Numbered from the stretch's first letter, positions 10,706 to 22,238 are shown. The stretch: DNA of 64,000 nt from Locusta migratoria (GCA_026315105.1 CM048744.1:347161668-347225667), one strand, 5' to 3'. Translations and numbers: made by a program. The notes: generated by a model from the letters alone, not told the origin.

Positions 10706-11149
10706 ATTTACTCGGCAAGCATTTACTAAAAATTGAAGATCCTAACATCTAGTAATTTTTAAGTTCGCTAACAGCGAGGCATACGTTTAATATATTTTCG
10801 GATTGTTCTAAGGGTTAACCGTCTATTTAGGACAAAGACTCGTAATTCAATCTTCAATCGATCCTAGCACTTTTGCTACTTTTGCACATCCGACAGAATA
10901 ACTCAAATTCGCACTGCGGAAAAGTCCCATCATAAGCAGCAGGAAGTCAGTCCAAGCCGTAACAAGATAGCCGGTTTCTGAACACGTGCTTGAGACTAGA
11001 TTCACCTCTAATACAGACACTAATCACTGGCTAAGCGTATGCCGTAAAGTATCAGCTGGTCTGAGACCAAGTGTTTCCCAACGCTATAGTTTCTGCAGAG
11101 AGCCCCTTGCGCTTCCGACAACATAATTATGTCATCCACAGATACGAAA

Positions 11150-11290
11150 GAGGGTGACGTCAGCTCACCTGTCTACAGGCGGCGGGCGTAGCTGCTGCCA
11201 GACATTACGTCACAGCCTCGGCGCCTTTCACGTTGTGTGCGCGGCTTCTGAAGGATCTATTTAACTACTGTAGCCTTTCCACTGCACCGA
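11150..11290. promoter_or_regulatory. Possible regulatory patch with two CRE-like sites
   Basis: A perfect cAMP-response-element octamer TGACGTCA lies at 11155-11162 and a near-match TTACGTCA at 11205-11212, inside a locally GC-rich block. A weak TATA-like TATTTAA follows about 50 bp later. No exon was found nearby. Confidence 0.25.
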
Positions 11291-12733
11291 AATTACTTAT
11301 GCTAACCAATACAACAGAAAACTGATAATTCCAAAAACAGCATTGAAAAATGAACCGATAAACATACATCCGTGCAAAAAATCTTATTACGAAATTAAAT
11401 CCAGAACATTTTCTAACACGAAGACTAACATTCACAGCATGTCAAATTCAAATTTATCAACCACCTGACTTAGCGCACAATGAACCAAACGTTTGATAGT
11501 CCAATTTTTTAACGTTCGCTAGTTTCTCTACCATTAAATGTTTCGTGCTTTGTCAGGCAGTACTCCACAAAACCTTGTGTACAAATTAGTATGCCACAGA
11601 ACTGTGTTCCATTACAAAAATGGAGTGTTGACGGTAAAATTCCAATAAACATGCAGATTGTCTTTTCAGTTTCCTGTTTTTACTTTTTCAAACCTAAAGT
11701 TAACCTTTACGAATCTGCCTACTCAATCATTAGGGCTATTGATATCAGAAGCTAAGTTAAACCACTGAGTCCCGTATGTTTCAAATCTGTTACAGGTATA
11801 TTTGTTTACAATTTCTAGGCTTATTTTCTAATTTTCTTCTGAAACATGATTAGATACTGGACGTTAGCAATATCGTGTTACTCAATACTTTTACACATTT
11901 AACATGTGCAAATTTCATTGATTGGCGAATGAATACGAAAACTTAAGATTTTTGACCGAAAGTTATTTCGTCAAAATAATCTATTACTTAGACCTATTAA
12001 GAGCAATAATATGCCATACATAAAACTGCACCTTTTAGTTTCAGTATGTAATATTCTGAATGATAAAGGCATAACCGAAGAAAAAATTGAGTGTTTACAC
12101 ATTAACTTAGGAATTACTACATCGGATAGGAACTCCGAGCTACGTTTATTCTGACGCCGACTGTCTACGAGTTGCAACTTCCACGAGAAAGAAGAGGCAC
12201 GAACCGTGTGCGTCACAGATTCCGCCGTTAAGCCCTTTCTACACGGGAAGTGAGCTTACGGGATTACCCATGATGCACCTGTTACGCCGTCCACGTGCAG
12301 TGTAGACGCGTCCACCTGCACAAGATGCACGCATATGATCGCTAGTAGACGGAATAGGATGGATCCTATTCTCACGCGTATGGAAATTCATCGTGCATGC
12401 GCAGACGAAGACGACCGAATGGGGAACCCAGCTGACAAACGAAGCCAAGTCGTGAATTTGAGAACGTGTACTTGTCTTCTGCTTAAGGAACGTAGTTTTT
12501 CGACTATTTTAGGAGCTGATACTATAGGGGAATTGCATTAAAAATTTAATATAACCTGTCCATAATTTTTATTGAATACAGAGATATAGTTGTTAAAATG
12601 AAATCCAAACAAACTTACAGCAAATGCAAATCAAGATATTTTCACTGATTTATACGTCGATTCTTTGTAGTACTACATCACACTTAAAAGTAGAATTTTG
12701 TGTATCATCTACAGGTTCATTTCCATTAGTTAC

Positions 12734-12780
12734 CCGGTTTTCGACTTACTAAGACATTCAGACTTTACGTCGAAAACCGG
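12734..12780. repeat. Short inverted repeat CCGGTTTTCGAC
   Basis: A perfect 12-bp inverted repeat (12734-12745 and 12769-12780) with a 23-nt spacer. The GAAAACCGGTT end resembles the 3' half of the hammerhead-like motifs elsewhere in the window, but no CTGANGA core precedes it. Confidence 0.4.
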
Positions 12781-13424
12781 TTATTTAAATAAAGTCAATA
12801 TGGTGATCTACCAGGAACCGACAAAAGAATCTGTCAAAAATATCCAAATCAGCTGTACATACCAAGAGCTGTATCTCTGTACCCAATAAAAATTGGACAC
12901 ATATGCAATATTAACTGCAAATATTCTTTATTACCAACTAAAATATTTGCTATTTTTCCTGAAACCTGCTTTAGTTAACAGATGAAATATTTGTTTTTTA
13001 TGAGCGTTACTTTAAGCTTTATCGAAGTGAAAGGTCTATGTGTTGGCACCTGAGCTTGTTCATCATATATAGGCGCCTCAAACAGCAGGGACTGGAAATA
13101 TGTAATCGCATTTTATGAGGACCTTAACACATGGGAGCGACGTAGTTACACATGAACTGCATGAAAACAGTTTCACAGTGGCAGTCTAAAACAAATGTTT
13201 TAATCATCACAATATATCATACAGTTTCGAAAAGTGATGTTAACGCGGCGATTCATTAAGTTGACAAACTAAGTAGATGCATGAAGCAGACGACTCAACA
13301 AATGCGTGCCGTTTGAACGCTTTGTTCGACGGTCTATCGCAAGGGGCGCTGCAGCTGACGACTTCCTTGTGCCTGTTGCACGTCTCGTATAGAAAGGGCT
13401 TTAGTTTAAAATTCTATGAGCGAC

Positions 13425-13590
13425 GAAGCGAGTTGGCGCAGCGGTTACAACACTTTACTCTCATACGGGAACATGGCGGTTCAAATACTCTTACGGCCAT
13501 CTAGATTAGCTCGTATGAGTGCCGTAAAACAGGCCATGGCGAGTGCCAGCAAGATTAAAAGAACACGGCCGATTTCCTTCCCCATCCATA
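13425..13590 (+). repeat. tRNA-derived SINE (family C)
   Basis: The head has a box-A-like GAGTTGGCGCAGCGGTT and a box-B-like GGCGGTTCAAATAC. The body ends with an ACGGCCGATTTCCTTCCCCA segment that I recognise from insect SINEs. It is a diverged copy. Confidence 0.65.
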
Positions 13591-14278
13591 TAAAAAAAAT
13601 ACCGCTTGTGTAACGACTTTAGCACGCTGTCTACGGGCGTTAAACCCTTATCTTCCTGTGTCTTGTGCGCGAGAGCGACGACTTTGCGAGCGTTTTGTTA
13701 AGAACTTTAAGTGTTGAGCTTACAGGGTCCTTATACAAAACTGTGCGTTGTTGTGACCAGTAACGGCGCACTTCTCCCAACTGCCGTAGTTGGCCTTCCC
13801 ATAACGACCAAGTAACTTTACTGTCGACTGGCGCCAGACTCAAGGTAACACTATCATACGTGGGCTCAGTTCACTCCTACACGGAATAACATCAAATCAA
13901 ATATGACTCAAGTTTGTTGAACACACTATAAAGAAAATCTGATACAAGGGGAACTCCCCAAACAATCCGCCTTAGATTTAATGGTGCGTACATTGGCTCA
14001 GTGGATATGCCGTCATAAACGGCACACAGAACACGGAAACAGGCTATACAGAATTGTAAACAATGAAAACGGTTAATGTCTCAAGAGCAAGATTTGCAAC
14101 AGAGTCAAATCCAAATAAATTTAGCAGCAGCCGTAAAGATTTAAAATTGGTAAATACATTTGGATTTAAAATAGACCAGCCGCAGTCCCAATTCCAGAAT
14201 AAGACGGAACTACATCGATTGAAGAGCCACGTCGTTTGGAGAGCCACGTCGTCTCAGGCCGTGTCTTACGTGAGCGAT

Positions 14279-14495
14279 AAAACCGAGCGACCTACGGCGG
14301 AGAGGCCGAGCGCATTGAGGCGCTATGCTACGATGCGCGAGGCCGTTCTCCGTCGGGGGTTCGAATCGCCCTCGAGCATGGATGTTTGTGCCGCCTTTAG
14401 TATAAGCTAGTTCATAAGTAGGTTGTAAGTTTAGGGACTTATGACCCCGTAGGTAAGTCCCATAAGCTTTACAAAGATTTTGAAAACCGAGCGAC
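14279..14495 (+). repeat. SINE family B with 13-bp target duplication
   Basis: The body is 14292-14482, flanked by AAAACCGAGCGAC at 14279-14291 and 14483-14495. The tRNA-like head (AGAGGCCGAGCG, then GGGGGTTCGAATCGCC) precedes a body reading GGGACTTATGACC and AGTCCCATAAGC. Two further copies with target duplications are at 19952-20154 and 28163-28358. Confidence 0.88.
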
Positions 14496-15016
14496 AGCGC
14501 GCAACAGCTTAAGAGAGAAAACCACATGTATTCTACCGTGAGCGAGGTCTGCTGCGCTGCCCGACAGACGCAGCAACGGGCGACGTTTAATATTTAAATT
14601 GTCAGTACTCTATTTTTATTCTCAGCGTTAGTCTGATTTACAACTTTGAGCGTTTTTGAACAATTACTTGCATTTGTGTGCTTTATGCTTTTGCAAATCT
14701 TTGCCAGTAACTACAAACTTTCTCCTTAAGAGAACACAAAGGAGATGCGTGTAAAATTTCGGTTCTGAGTAAAATCTCTTGATACGTTTCATTACGAATT
14801 TAATGTGTTTGGTACAGTGCGATACATGTGGCCATTGAAGATAACCTACTTTGGAAAGTACTTTATTTGTGGTGCCCTGTTAAGAAAATATCAAACTGCA
14901 CAAGTAACAGGAGAAATCGTTGTAGGAATTAAAATGTAAGATGGAACTTTAATCCAAACGGAAATAGCAAACTGTAAAAAGATAAAAAGCCAAGATCGCT
15001 GATCAATTTTTATTAA

Positions 15017-15058
15017 TGACGACCGGTTTCACTGAACTATGTCAGCATCACCTGGTCA
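15017..15058 (-). ncRNA. Minimal hammerhead ribozyme-like motif (left arm)
   Basis: On the minus strand: stem I strand TGAC, core CAGGTGA (two changes from CTGANGA), stem II GCTGA/TCAGT, GAAA replaced by the equivalent TGAAA junction, self-complementary ACCGGT, C17, then GTCA closing stem I by 4 bp. It is the mirror copy of 15301-15344. The altered core suggests it is inactive. Confidence 0.45.
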
Positions 15059-15300
15059 AATAAAATATTTTACAAGGCCATAATGTTGTAATGTCAAACA
15101 GTTATATAACAATTTACAGTGCATAGGTGCACTATGTCATAATAAAACAATTATCACAGTGAGTGACAAAAGTAAACTGACTGCTTTTGTCACTCACTGT
15201 GATAATTATGTTTTATTATAATGACAGTGCACCTATGCACTGTAAATTGTTATATAACAACTGTGACATTACAAGATTATGGCCTTGTAAAATATTTTAT

Positions 15301-15344
15301 TTGACAAGATGATGCTGACATAGTTCAGCGAAACCGGTCGTCAA
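15301..15344 (+). ncRNA. Minimal hammerhead ribozyme-like motif (right arm)
   Basis: TTGAC pairs with GTCAA (5-bp stem I). Stem II is GCTGA/TCAGC with a 6-nt loop. GAAA (15330-15333), ACCGGT and cleavage-site C15339 follow. The first two core bases are AA where CT is required (AAGATGA), so this copy is probably dead, but its architecture is intact. Confidence 0.5.
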
Positions 15345-15437
15345 TAAAAATTGATCCGCGATCTTGGCTTTTTATATCTTTTTACAATATTATAAGTGGA
15401 TCGCCTCCTAAAACGTAAACCAAGGAAATAGCAAACT

Positions 15438-18287
15438 TACAATTTAGGAGCCCAGAACAACACCTGCGTTACACAGTGAATACCAGTGCAGTATTAAATT
15501 AATTCTTTCGGTAATATATTCTTTGTATTTAATCAGTTGATGGTTTGTGGTCTCTTAATAAAAGCTGACGGCATAGTCTTAAATATCTGTAGCAATCTTA
15601 TTTTAGAAGAATGTGGCTTGAGATCTTAAAAGAGTCCGACTTTCTTATTTGAAGTTGTAAATGAAATAGTCCAACATTCCTCGCTTTGTAGATTTACTGC
15701 AGAGCACTCATTCCACCTTATTTCCTTAACTGTATTGCCTCACTCCGCGACTATCGGTACTCTACGGTTTACGGGTGTCATATTAGAAACAGCTGATCGG
15801 CTGTAGCGGCCATCTTGTAGCGAGAAGCTGTCGCGCTCACGTAGGACACTGACATGTCGCCGAACGTCGCTACTTGTGGTTGCAGTGGCGCATAGCTGAA
15901 TGTCTCTTGATGACACGGGCTTAGTTGTGTGGTCTTTGTGTAACGCTGTGACGCCGAAGATCCGTGTTTAGTTCCCACTCATGCTATAGTTTTATTTGTC
16001 CTTCACAAAATTAGGAACTATTCACGTATCTGTTCAATTCTGTGTGTATGTTGCATAACATCCGTACCGAACAACGGTTAGCAGCAGAGAGAAAGTGAGT
16101 AATGGGAACCGCGAACGTTCGCTAAGTCAACGGAATCCTCCTCTCGTAAACATCTGGTGCGTCACGCGACACTGGTGTTTGGTCTGTGCGTCAAATGATA
16201 GGAATCTACGGGCCTAGCGCACGCCTTGTGAGCGACATTCCTCCACGTCTGGTGTTGGTATGAACGTGTCATTACTGCCGCAGAAACGTTGAAAACAGCG
16301 TCACGTAAGGTGCAATAAATAAGCACAACATTTACACAATCAGTTTTCCATTGTTCCATCAAAACAAGTCTAACGTTTTTGAAATTTTCCACGTGTACAC
16401 CGTATTATCAAACAAATATGATCATGTCCTGAGATTTCTCAAAGCGAATTTGTGAGAACTTTTTACTAACCCGTATGTCTTCATTTCTGTGACAAGATCA
16501 CGAGTTATCGCCTGCATTCACTGTTCATTACATTTGCGAAGGTAACAGTCTTACCAGATGACTCGTTTCCTACAGTTAAGGACAACTGTCAACGCCACAA
16601 AAGAACAGGTGTCAATGACCAGACGAAAAGTTGATAACCATGTTAAGAAAACATGCAGAGCACAAATTTGAGACTGATCGCGTCGCGGCTTAAGAGAATG
16701 GCCCCACAACCAGGATGCGATGACTAGGCACTTGATGCTGCATATCTTTAGCTTGGCCCGTTAACCTTGTTTTGCTTCATTTTCCGCAGTTCCGTACAAC
16801 TGTTTTGCTGCCTTAACTGTTCAGTTTTTAGTGGGCTATTCACTGCGCCATATCATTAAATTTTAGAGGGTGCGATAAGATTTCCTTTTAGGTGCAAAGA
16901 CACTTAACACTAACAAGGAAAGTACTTGGGCTCTAACAAACACACCAAAATTGTACGAGATATACTGTAAAGATCCTTTATTGCACTAGTGATACTCCCG
17001 CATCTGCAAAACTCTGCAGTCTTCCGTTAGAGGCCTCTGCGTGTGCCATGCCGCATTGCACTTTGACCTGTCGGTTCGACAGTAGGGACGGTGCAGTGTG
17101 CCTCCGAAGTTGCGTTTTGTGATGTTATTTGCGTGGTGAAGCGTCAGATGGGGCGGCGATTGCTAATCAATCCTGCTAATGTATTGCTATTAGTTGAGAT
17201 GAAGTTACGAAGAATCCTTCGTGAAGATGGTATTAGTGTAGAAGATGAGTCATTTGCATGCTTTCTCGTATCTGTTATGGTAAGAAATAAGTTACTGTTA
17301 CAAATTCAATGATAATAGGGATGATAATGACTTAACTCATTGCAAGCGGTAGTGCTACGGTAAGTGCGGGAAGAGGCGATGGAAGTAGTGGCAGTGAATA
17401 CCGACAGTCTTTCGGGAAGAAGGTTAAAGTTGCAACTATCATCACGGCTTTTGATGACAATTCGCTAGAGAACATGTACGACAATTATTACATAAGTTAT
17501 AGTTAAGATATCTTCATTACGTGTGGGGGTCTACAATTACATCTACAGTGTTATCTAGAGCATGGTGCAGAGCTTTGCAGAAAAACGACACCCACCAGCA
17601 CATTGAGGTGTACGTAGAGATCCTGTAAGTAAACGTTCATACAGATGCTTGAGCCAATGTACTATCCTTTTAAGTTGCTAAAGTATTTTGTGAGCAGGAA
17701 CTAAGAGTTACCAATATCTGTGTCAACATTATTTGTAATTCCGGAATTCGAGAATGGTGGTCAGCGCACCACATAACAAAAACGTTCTGAAACACGTGCT
17801 CCCAACTCAGCAAGACGCAACGAAATACAACTTGTGTGGCGGTGTTATGACTGCTGCGCACACGCCTCGTTACTCTAGGTGGGCAGTTTGTACGGTACTG
17901 GGAATGGCCCAGAGGTGGCGGGCTGCATTATACATGAGCCCAGCCGCCGTCAATAGCTCCCACGCGCTCGGCACCCCACCAGTCTGCTTCCAGGAGGGGT
18001 ACCGCCTCCATTTTGTATGGCGGCCAGACCGCCCAAATGACATGCCGTGTATGCGGTACTTATCGACAACGCCAGTGACATCGGTGCCTTCATTAATGCA
18101 GTTAGACCAGGGAGCACTTTGAGTAGGGGCCGCCAGGTTCGTGAAAAACTCAATCTAAAATAAACATGTGATTACAATATTAGCTGCAATTTAATATGAA
18201 CTTACATTACTACTATGAAAACTTGGTAGAAAATTAAAGAACTTTTTTAAAGAACAGGTTCACTTCGCCTGTTAATTCATTGAAGGA
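15438..18287. other. Mostly featureless; one candidate exon
   Basis: Apart from the low-confidence exon at 17148-17279, no repeat or RNA was recognised. A moderately GC-rich patch around 17900-18060 encodes no recognisable protein. Confidence 0.45.
17148..17279 (+). CDS. Candidate short first exon (unrecognised protein)
   Basis: An ATG at 17148 opens 44 codons (MGRRLLINP... to ...FLVSVM) that end in frame at a good splice donor, ATG|GTAAGA, at 17279/17280. The composition is coding-like, with a basic and then acidic stretch (KLRRILREDG, VEDES). I do not recognise the protein, and an in-frame stop lies beyond the donor. No partner exon was found, so this could be chance. Confidence 0.18.
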
Positions 18288-18330
18288 CACACGACCGGTT
18301 TCGCAACTTAAAATTCCATCCTCAGGTGCG
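18288..18330 (-). ncRNA. Minimal hammerhead ribozyme-like motif, intact core
   Basis: Minus strand: stem I CGCAC/GTGTG (5 bp including one wobble), core CTGAGGA, an extra T, an imperfect stem II (GGAAT/GTTGC), GAAA, self-complementary ACCGGT, then C17 at 18293. The CUGANGA and GAAA catalytic cores are both present. It stands alone; no partner arm was seen nearby. Stem II is the weakest part. Confidence 0.55.
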
Positions 18331-19942
18331 ATCTGTTTCCAAATGAATGAGAACTGTCAGAATTTTAAGCATTGTTAACATCAATGTAAGGTCGTCTGTC
18401 TACTTACATTAAATCGTTAAAAAGAACTAGTGAAGCTTATTCCCTATCATTTGATTTCGGGCTTCTAATATGTATATGTGGTGATATTTCAAACCATCCC
18501 TGGGTCTGAAACGCAGTAAGAAGGAAAAATTAAAAATAGGGAATGCGTAACTACGTAAATATTTCGAAAAATGATCAATCTACCCGCTTCGGAAGGGTTA
18601 TCTTCCGAATTAAATTCTGTTTACAGCAATACGATATTAGAGCATTCATCTTGTTTTGAAATCAGTCCTATGGCTAATCCTGCTCCTCAAAGCTACACGT
18701 GTATTGCCACTTTCAATCGATTCTTGTGTTTTTAAGTAGCCACTATAGTTCGCATGATGCAAAGAAAATCAGAAGAACGGAAGGCCATTTCCGAAATGTT
18801 ACTGAATTATTTTGTCTTTACAACAACCCAACACAAAGGTCTGAAATGCGTTCTTACAGTTTATCATTTCTTTAATTCAATAAACAAAAGTACTAGAATA
18901 TATTTCAAATGGTACCGATGTTTCGTCATCGCCAATGAAGTTGAGTTCTCGTGGACAGTACGATTGACCAAGTAATAAATTAATTATACATAAAAGTTTA
19001 TTTTTATACCTTTTGCGGACAGTATTTTCGCTCGAAATACCGATGTGGAGCCACTGCATTAGTGCCAAGCTCACTTGCAAAAACTGTCACTTGTCATTTG
19101 TAAGTGATGTCCTATGTTTAAGATGAAAGTCAACGACCCTCTGCATCCATGTGTCGTTCCTACTATGATTTGTTTACACGCCTTCACAGTTGACTATCTT
19201 AAGGGCAGTGGAAGACAGGCATCTCTAATCTCAGACTGGGTCGAAGCTAATTTTTAATTTCGTTTAATGAAAATAAACAATCACATGCACCAGTGTTGTA
19301 AGATGACTCAAATGTGACTGACGATGACATAATGGCTATGAAGCAGAATTTGCTATGGTGTGAAAATTACGGAAATGGCAGTAATTACATTGAATAAAAC
19401 AGTATCATACAGCCTGATGGAGTGAAAGATATTTTACATAAAATACGGTGAGTATTTTAAACATTACAGTGGGCAACATGCATGTTGACAGACGTTTTTC
19501 TACTGACGTACACGCGTGCGAACGATCGCTCCGTCAACTTTGACTCATTACTATTATTTAGGTTCAATTTTTATTTTCTGCGTTTATATTATGTTAAACT
19601 GCAGATTTCTTTCGACAGTCCTTTAATGCTTCGTCTACACCCATTACCTAATCAGGGATTGGACTATATTTTAGCCTTTAGCCAGCAGCATTTATTGAAA
19701 TGGGGAGCGGGGGTGTGTCAGTATTAAAGAGCACCATTTCACGTAGTAATTAGGGTACGTACAGCTTGGACGCAATGTTATGCGTAGAACTGAAACCAAC
19801 CAATACTTTGTTGCCTACAGAAATTTTTCATTTTAGTGGGCGTAAGCTGAGCACTTCATAAACTTTTCAATACAGTTAAGAAACCATATGGTTAATATAT
19901 AGCTCAACATTCTGCCTGTGAGAAATGTATTCAACACTTTCA
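18331..19942. other. No recognisable feature
   Basis: AT-rich sequence with short ORFs only. Nothing was identified. Confidence 0.5.
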
Positions 19943-20163
19943 CACTATAAATAAAAATGTTCAAATGTTTGTAGAGCTTAAGGGACTTTACTACGGTATC
20001 ATTAGTCCCTAAACTTGCAAACTACTTATGAACTAGCTTATACTAAAGACGGTACGAACATCCATACCCGAGGGGGGGATTCGAAACTCCGACCGCAGCG
20101 GTTGTGCAGACCATGACTGGCGCGCCGCAGACCGCTCGGCAACCGCAGACGGCTCACTATAAA
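19943..20163 (-). repeat. SINE family B with 9-bp target duplication
   Basis: The body is 19952-20154, with CACTATAAA at 19943-19951 and 20155-20163. The tRNA head is at the right end (ggattcgaaactccgac on plus), and the shared AGTCCCTAAACTTGCAAAC body lies to the left. Same family as 14292-14482. Confidence 0.82.
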
Positions 20164-20654
20164 GCAAATCTAAGTACTTGCTATGGACACAAGATTCATA
20201 AATTATGACAAAGATACATCTGTTCCTATACAAAACAAAATACATTCGCAACCCTCATCCTCCGTTTAAAGAAAGTATAATGCATGGAGGTAGTTACGTA
20301 ACGCGTGGTGTATGGCTTTGCGGTAACTAAGATTTAATGACGTGCAAAAAATAATTCTGCCGAATAATTTTATCAATGACAGTTTGGCAACAGCAATGCA
20401 CTAGTGTTCAGGGCGTTACTCTGAAGTGTGTTATTACGGAAAACAATTTTCCCACTTGCCTATTTTTATATTTGGTATCTAGACCTAGGTTAAGCCATTC
20501 TCAATGACTGCTAGTTTCGCTTCGTGAGGGAAAGTCGAGTTATGCGGGTTTCTTTGAGCAGGTCACAATGGTCGAAATAAGTTGTCTAGTTAGGGAGAGT
20601 AAAAATAAGGGAACGGTCCAACTGTCGGGCAGCTGGGCAGAACAATGGTATATG

Positions 20655-20905
20655 ACGTGCCGTGCAGGTGAACTACTGAACTGTGATTAAGCGGCGTTCT
20701 TCCAGATTTGTGGCGTGGCTGGGCAGCACTGCGGGGTGCAACGGACTGCCGGCACCAGAGGGAGGGGGCGGAGCCACGCCGGGGTAGGGGGGGGGGAGGT
20801 CTGTGCGATAACGGACGCGGACCGTTAACGGCTGCCCGGGATACAGTTCGGCGCCGTGGCAGCCGCCGCTGCTTTCCAAACCACCGACCTGCTGCCTGCC
20901 TGCCG
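20655..20905. other. GC-rich, CpG-rich island
   Basis: This block contains a GC-box-like GGGGGCGGAGCC and long G runs. Overlapping ORFs on both strands show no domain. It may be a regulatory island. No adjacent exon was recognised. Confidence 0.35.
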
Positions 20906-21424
20906 ATGCTCACATACTTCCACGCAACAGGCCCATCGTTTACAATAAGTGCGAACCAACTCTGCAATACATGTGAAAAGGAACAGTCAAACTATTGAGA
21001 CAATTGTAAGGTTCAAAACTTATTACAAGTCCCGTCCTCCGCTTCAGCTGTTTCATTGCGGTCCTTTCAGGATTTCACAACCGGTTTCTTATACACAGGT
21101 GATTGGGATACCTAAAATCACGAAATTAGTGAGTAGTAATGTGATTTCCTCATGCTATGTTAAAAACTTAAAGCGTACATAGTACTATAAAGCTGAAAAA
21201 CTCATGTGAGTCAACATTTCTTTTAGCTTTGCGGTCCCTTTTCACATGTTACGTTTTTTTTTTTAGGAACCTTTATTTCAATATATCCCAACATTTTACC
21301 CTGGACAATGCTTTTCAACAAACGTGGACCTGCCGCGACAGCGACTCCTCTGCTGCTATGGGGCCCAATGACAAATTGTTAAGCTACCTGCACCACAGCT
21401 ATAGATCTGTGGCTCCATCTCCAC

Positions 21425-21465
21425 CCAGTCTGACGATGCGCTAACAGCGCGAAACGCGTAATTGG
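21425..21465 (+). ncRNA. Minimal hammerhead ribozyme-like motif, perfect core
   Basis: CCAGT (21425-21429) pairs with ATTGG (21461-21465) as stem I, with one wobble. The core CTGACGA (21430-21436) is followed by T and stem II GCGC-TAACA-GCGC (21438-21450). GAAA (21451-21454), self-complementary ACGCGT and cleavage-site A21460 complete it. All catalytic residues of CUGANGA...GAAA...UH are present. Stem III is only the palindromic hexamer, as in minimal hammerheads of Penelope-like elements that are reported to cleave as dimers. Confidence 0.65.
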
Positions 21466-21777
21466 AGAAAAATAATTTTTAGTCTATTGAAATAATATTA
21501 AACTTTTCAATATAAATACTGCTGGGATTACGTGTCAGTGCCCCTGCTTTGAACCTTGGAACATGGTGTATCAGTTGATAAACTGGAATTCCTAGTAAGT
21601 TTATTAAGTAACTGTTCAATGATTTCGAATATTTTGCTTTTCATCTTACATTTCATAAAAAGTTTATAAAGGTAAAATTTTAAATACTATTTAGTGCTTT
21701 TAGAAGTGGTTTTAACATAGCACGAGGAAATGAAACATTATTCCTCACGAATTTCGTAATGATTTCAGGTATTCCAA

Positions 21778-21815
21778 TCACCTGATGTGTGTACAAGGCA
21801 AGAAACCGGTTGTGA
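21778..21815 (+). ncRNA. Decayed hammerhead-like motif in the right foldback arm
   Basis: Stem I TCAC/GTGA (4 bp), core CTGATGT (last A changed), weak stem II, GAAA, ACCGGT and T17. The mirrored left-arm copy near 21070-21098 (minus) has lost more of the core. Confidence 0.35.
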
Positions 21816-22051
21816 AATCCTGAAAGAACCACAAAACAGCTGAAGCCGAGAACTTACCTTTAATCAGTTTTTAACCTTACAATTTTATAAGACTGTTTAG
21901 CTGTTGATGCCCTAGGTATAAGATTTTAACTCTGCAATTGTGCCAATCACAATAAGGAACTTTGAATTTTCATTCACAACAGAAAACCTGGACAGTACAC
22001 GATGAAAAAGCTGAGTCAGGTAATTAAGAACTATAACAGCTATACAAATTT

Positions 22052-22054
<3 letters not shown>

Positions 22055-22096
<42 letters not shown>
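22055..22096 (+). repeat. (CA)n microsatellite
   Basis: About 21 uninterrupted CA units. Confidence 0.97.
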
Positions 22097-22098
<2 letters not shown>

Positions 22099-22238
22099 TG
22101 GTACTAAGTCTGTGATACCTTTGATTTCTATTTGAGTTAATATGCACAAGGTGCGTGTGAAAAGTTCAGTGAATGTCTCAGGAAGTATAGGAAACGAGTT
22201 ACAAACCTAATACCTTTACTGGGCTTCAAAGTAATCTG

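Larger units (their letters stand above)
7504..10714. mobile_element. Foldback/Mutator-type transposon with long inverted repeats
   Basis: The element spans 7513-10705 (3193 bp) and is bounded by a perfect 9-bp direct repeat ATTTACTCG at 7504-7512 and 10706-10714. Its ends are exact inverted repeats beginning ACCTCCGTGAACCTGG. Both arms are built from a terminal domain followed by tandem 168-bp units. The core (8281-9777) holds a decayed RTE polymerase piece and unassigned sequence. A 9-bp duplication plus long, internally repetitive inverted repeats is the classic Foldback (FB) pattern of Drosophila, allied to Mutator-like transposons. No transposase ORF is present, so it is non-autonomous. 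The arms are nearly identical, which suggests recent mobility or gene conversion. Confidence 0.93.
10715..13424. other. No gene recognised; one CRE-containing GC-rich patch
   Basis: AT-rich sequence. The patch near 11150-11290 and a short inverted repeat at 12734-12780 are listed separately. Nothing else was recognised. Confidence 0.5.
14960..15437. mobile_element. Palindromic element with outward-facing hammerhead-like motifs, 14-bp duplication
   Basis: A near-perfect palindrome (14974-15385) is followed by a 38-bp unpaired tail. The whole is flanked by GGAAATAGCAAACT at 14960-14973 and 15424-15437. The arms meet at a small hairpin loop near 15176-15187. Each arm carries one hammerhead-like motif facing outward, followed by AATAAA-like sequence. 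A 14-bp duplication is long for a DNA transposon and suits a retroelement insertion. No ORF is present. Confidence 0.85.
21002..21884. mobile_element. Foldback element with about 180-bp inverted arms
   Basis: The left arm (21002 to about 21180) and right arm (about 21700-21884) are imperfect inverted repeats sharing GGATTTCACAACCGGTTTCT and AATTGTAAGGTT ends. The arms hold decayed hammerhead-like motifs facing outward. The interior holds a separate perfect motif at 21425-21465. No target duplication or ORF was found. Confidence 0.75.

Noticed and set aside
12734..12780. Another hammerhead motif
   Set aside because: GAAAACCGGTT is present, but no CTGANGA core or stem II precedes it.
17527..17650. 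LINE 3' tail with AGATGTAG repeats in reverse
   Set aside because: Only a few short words match the tails at 37740 and 25770, and their order is not convincing.
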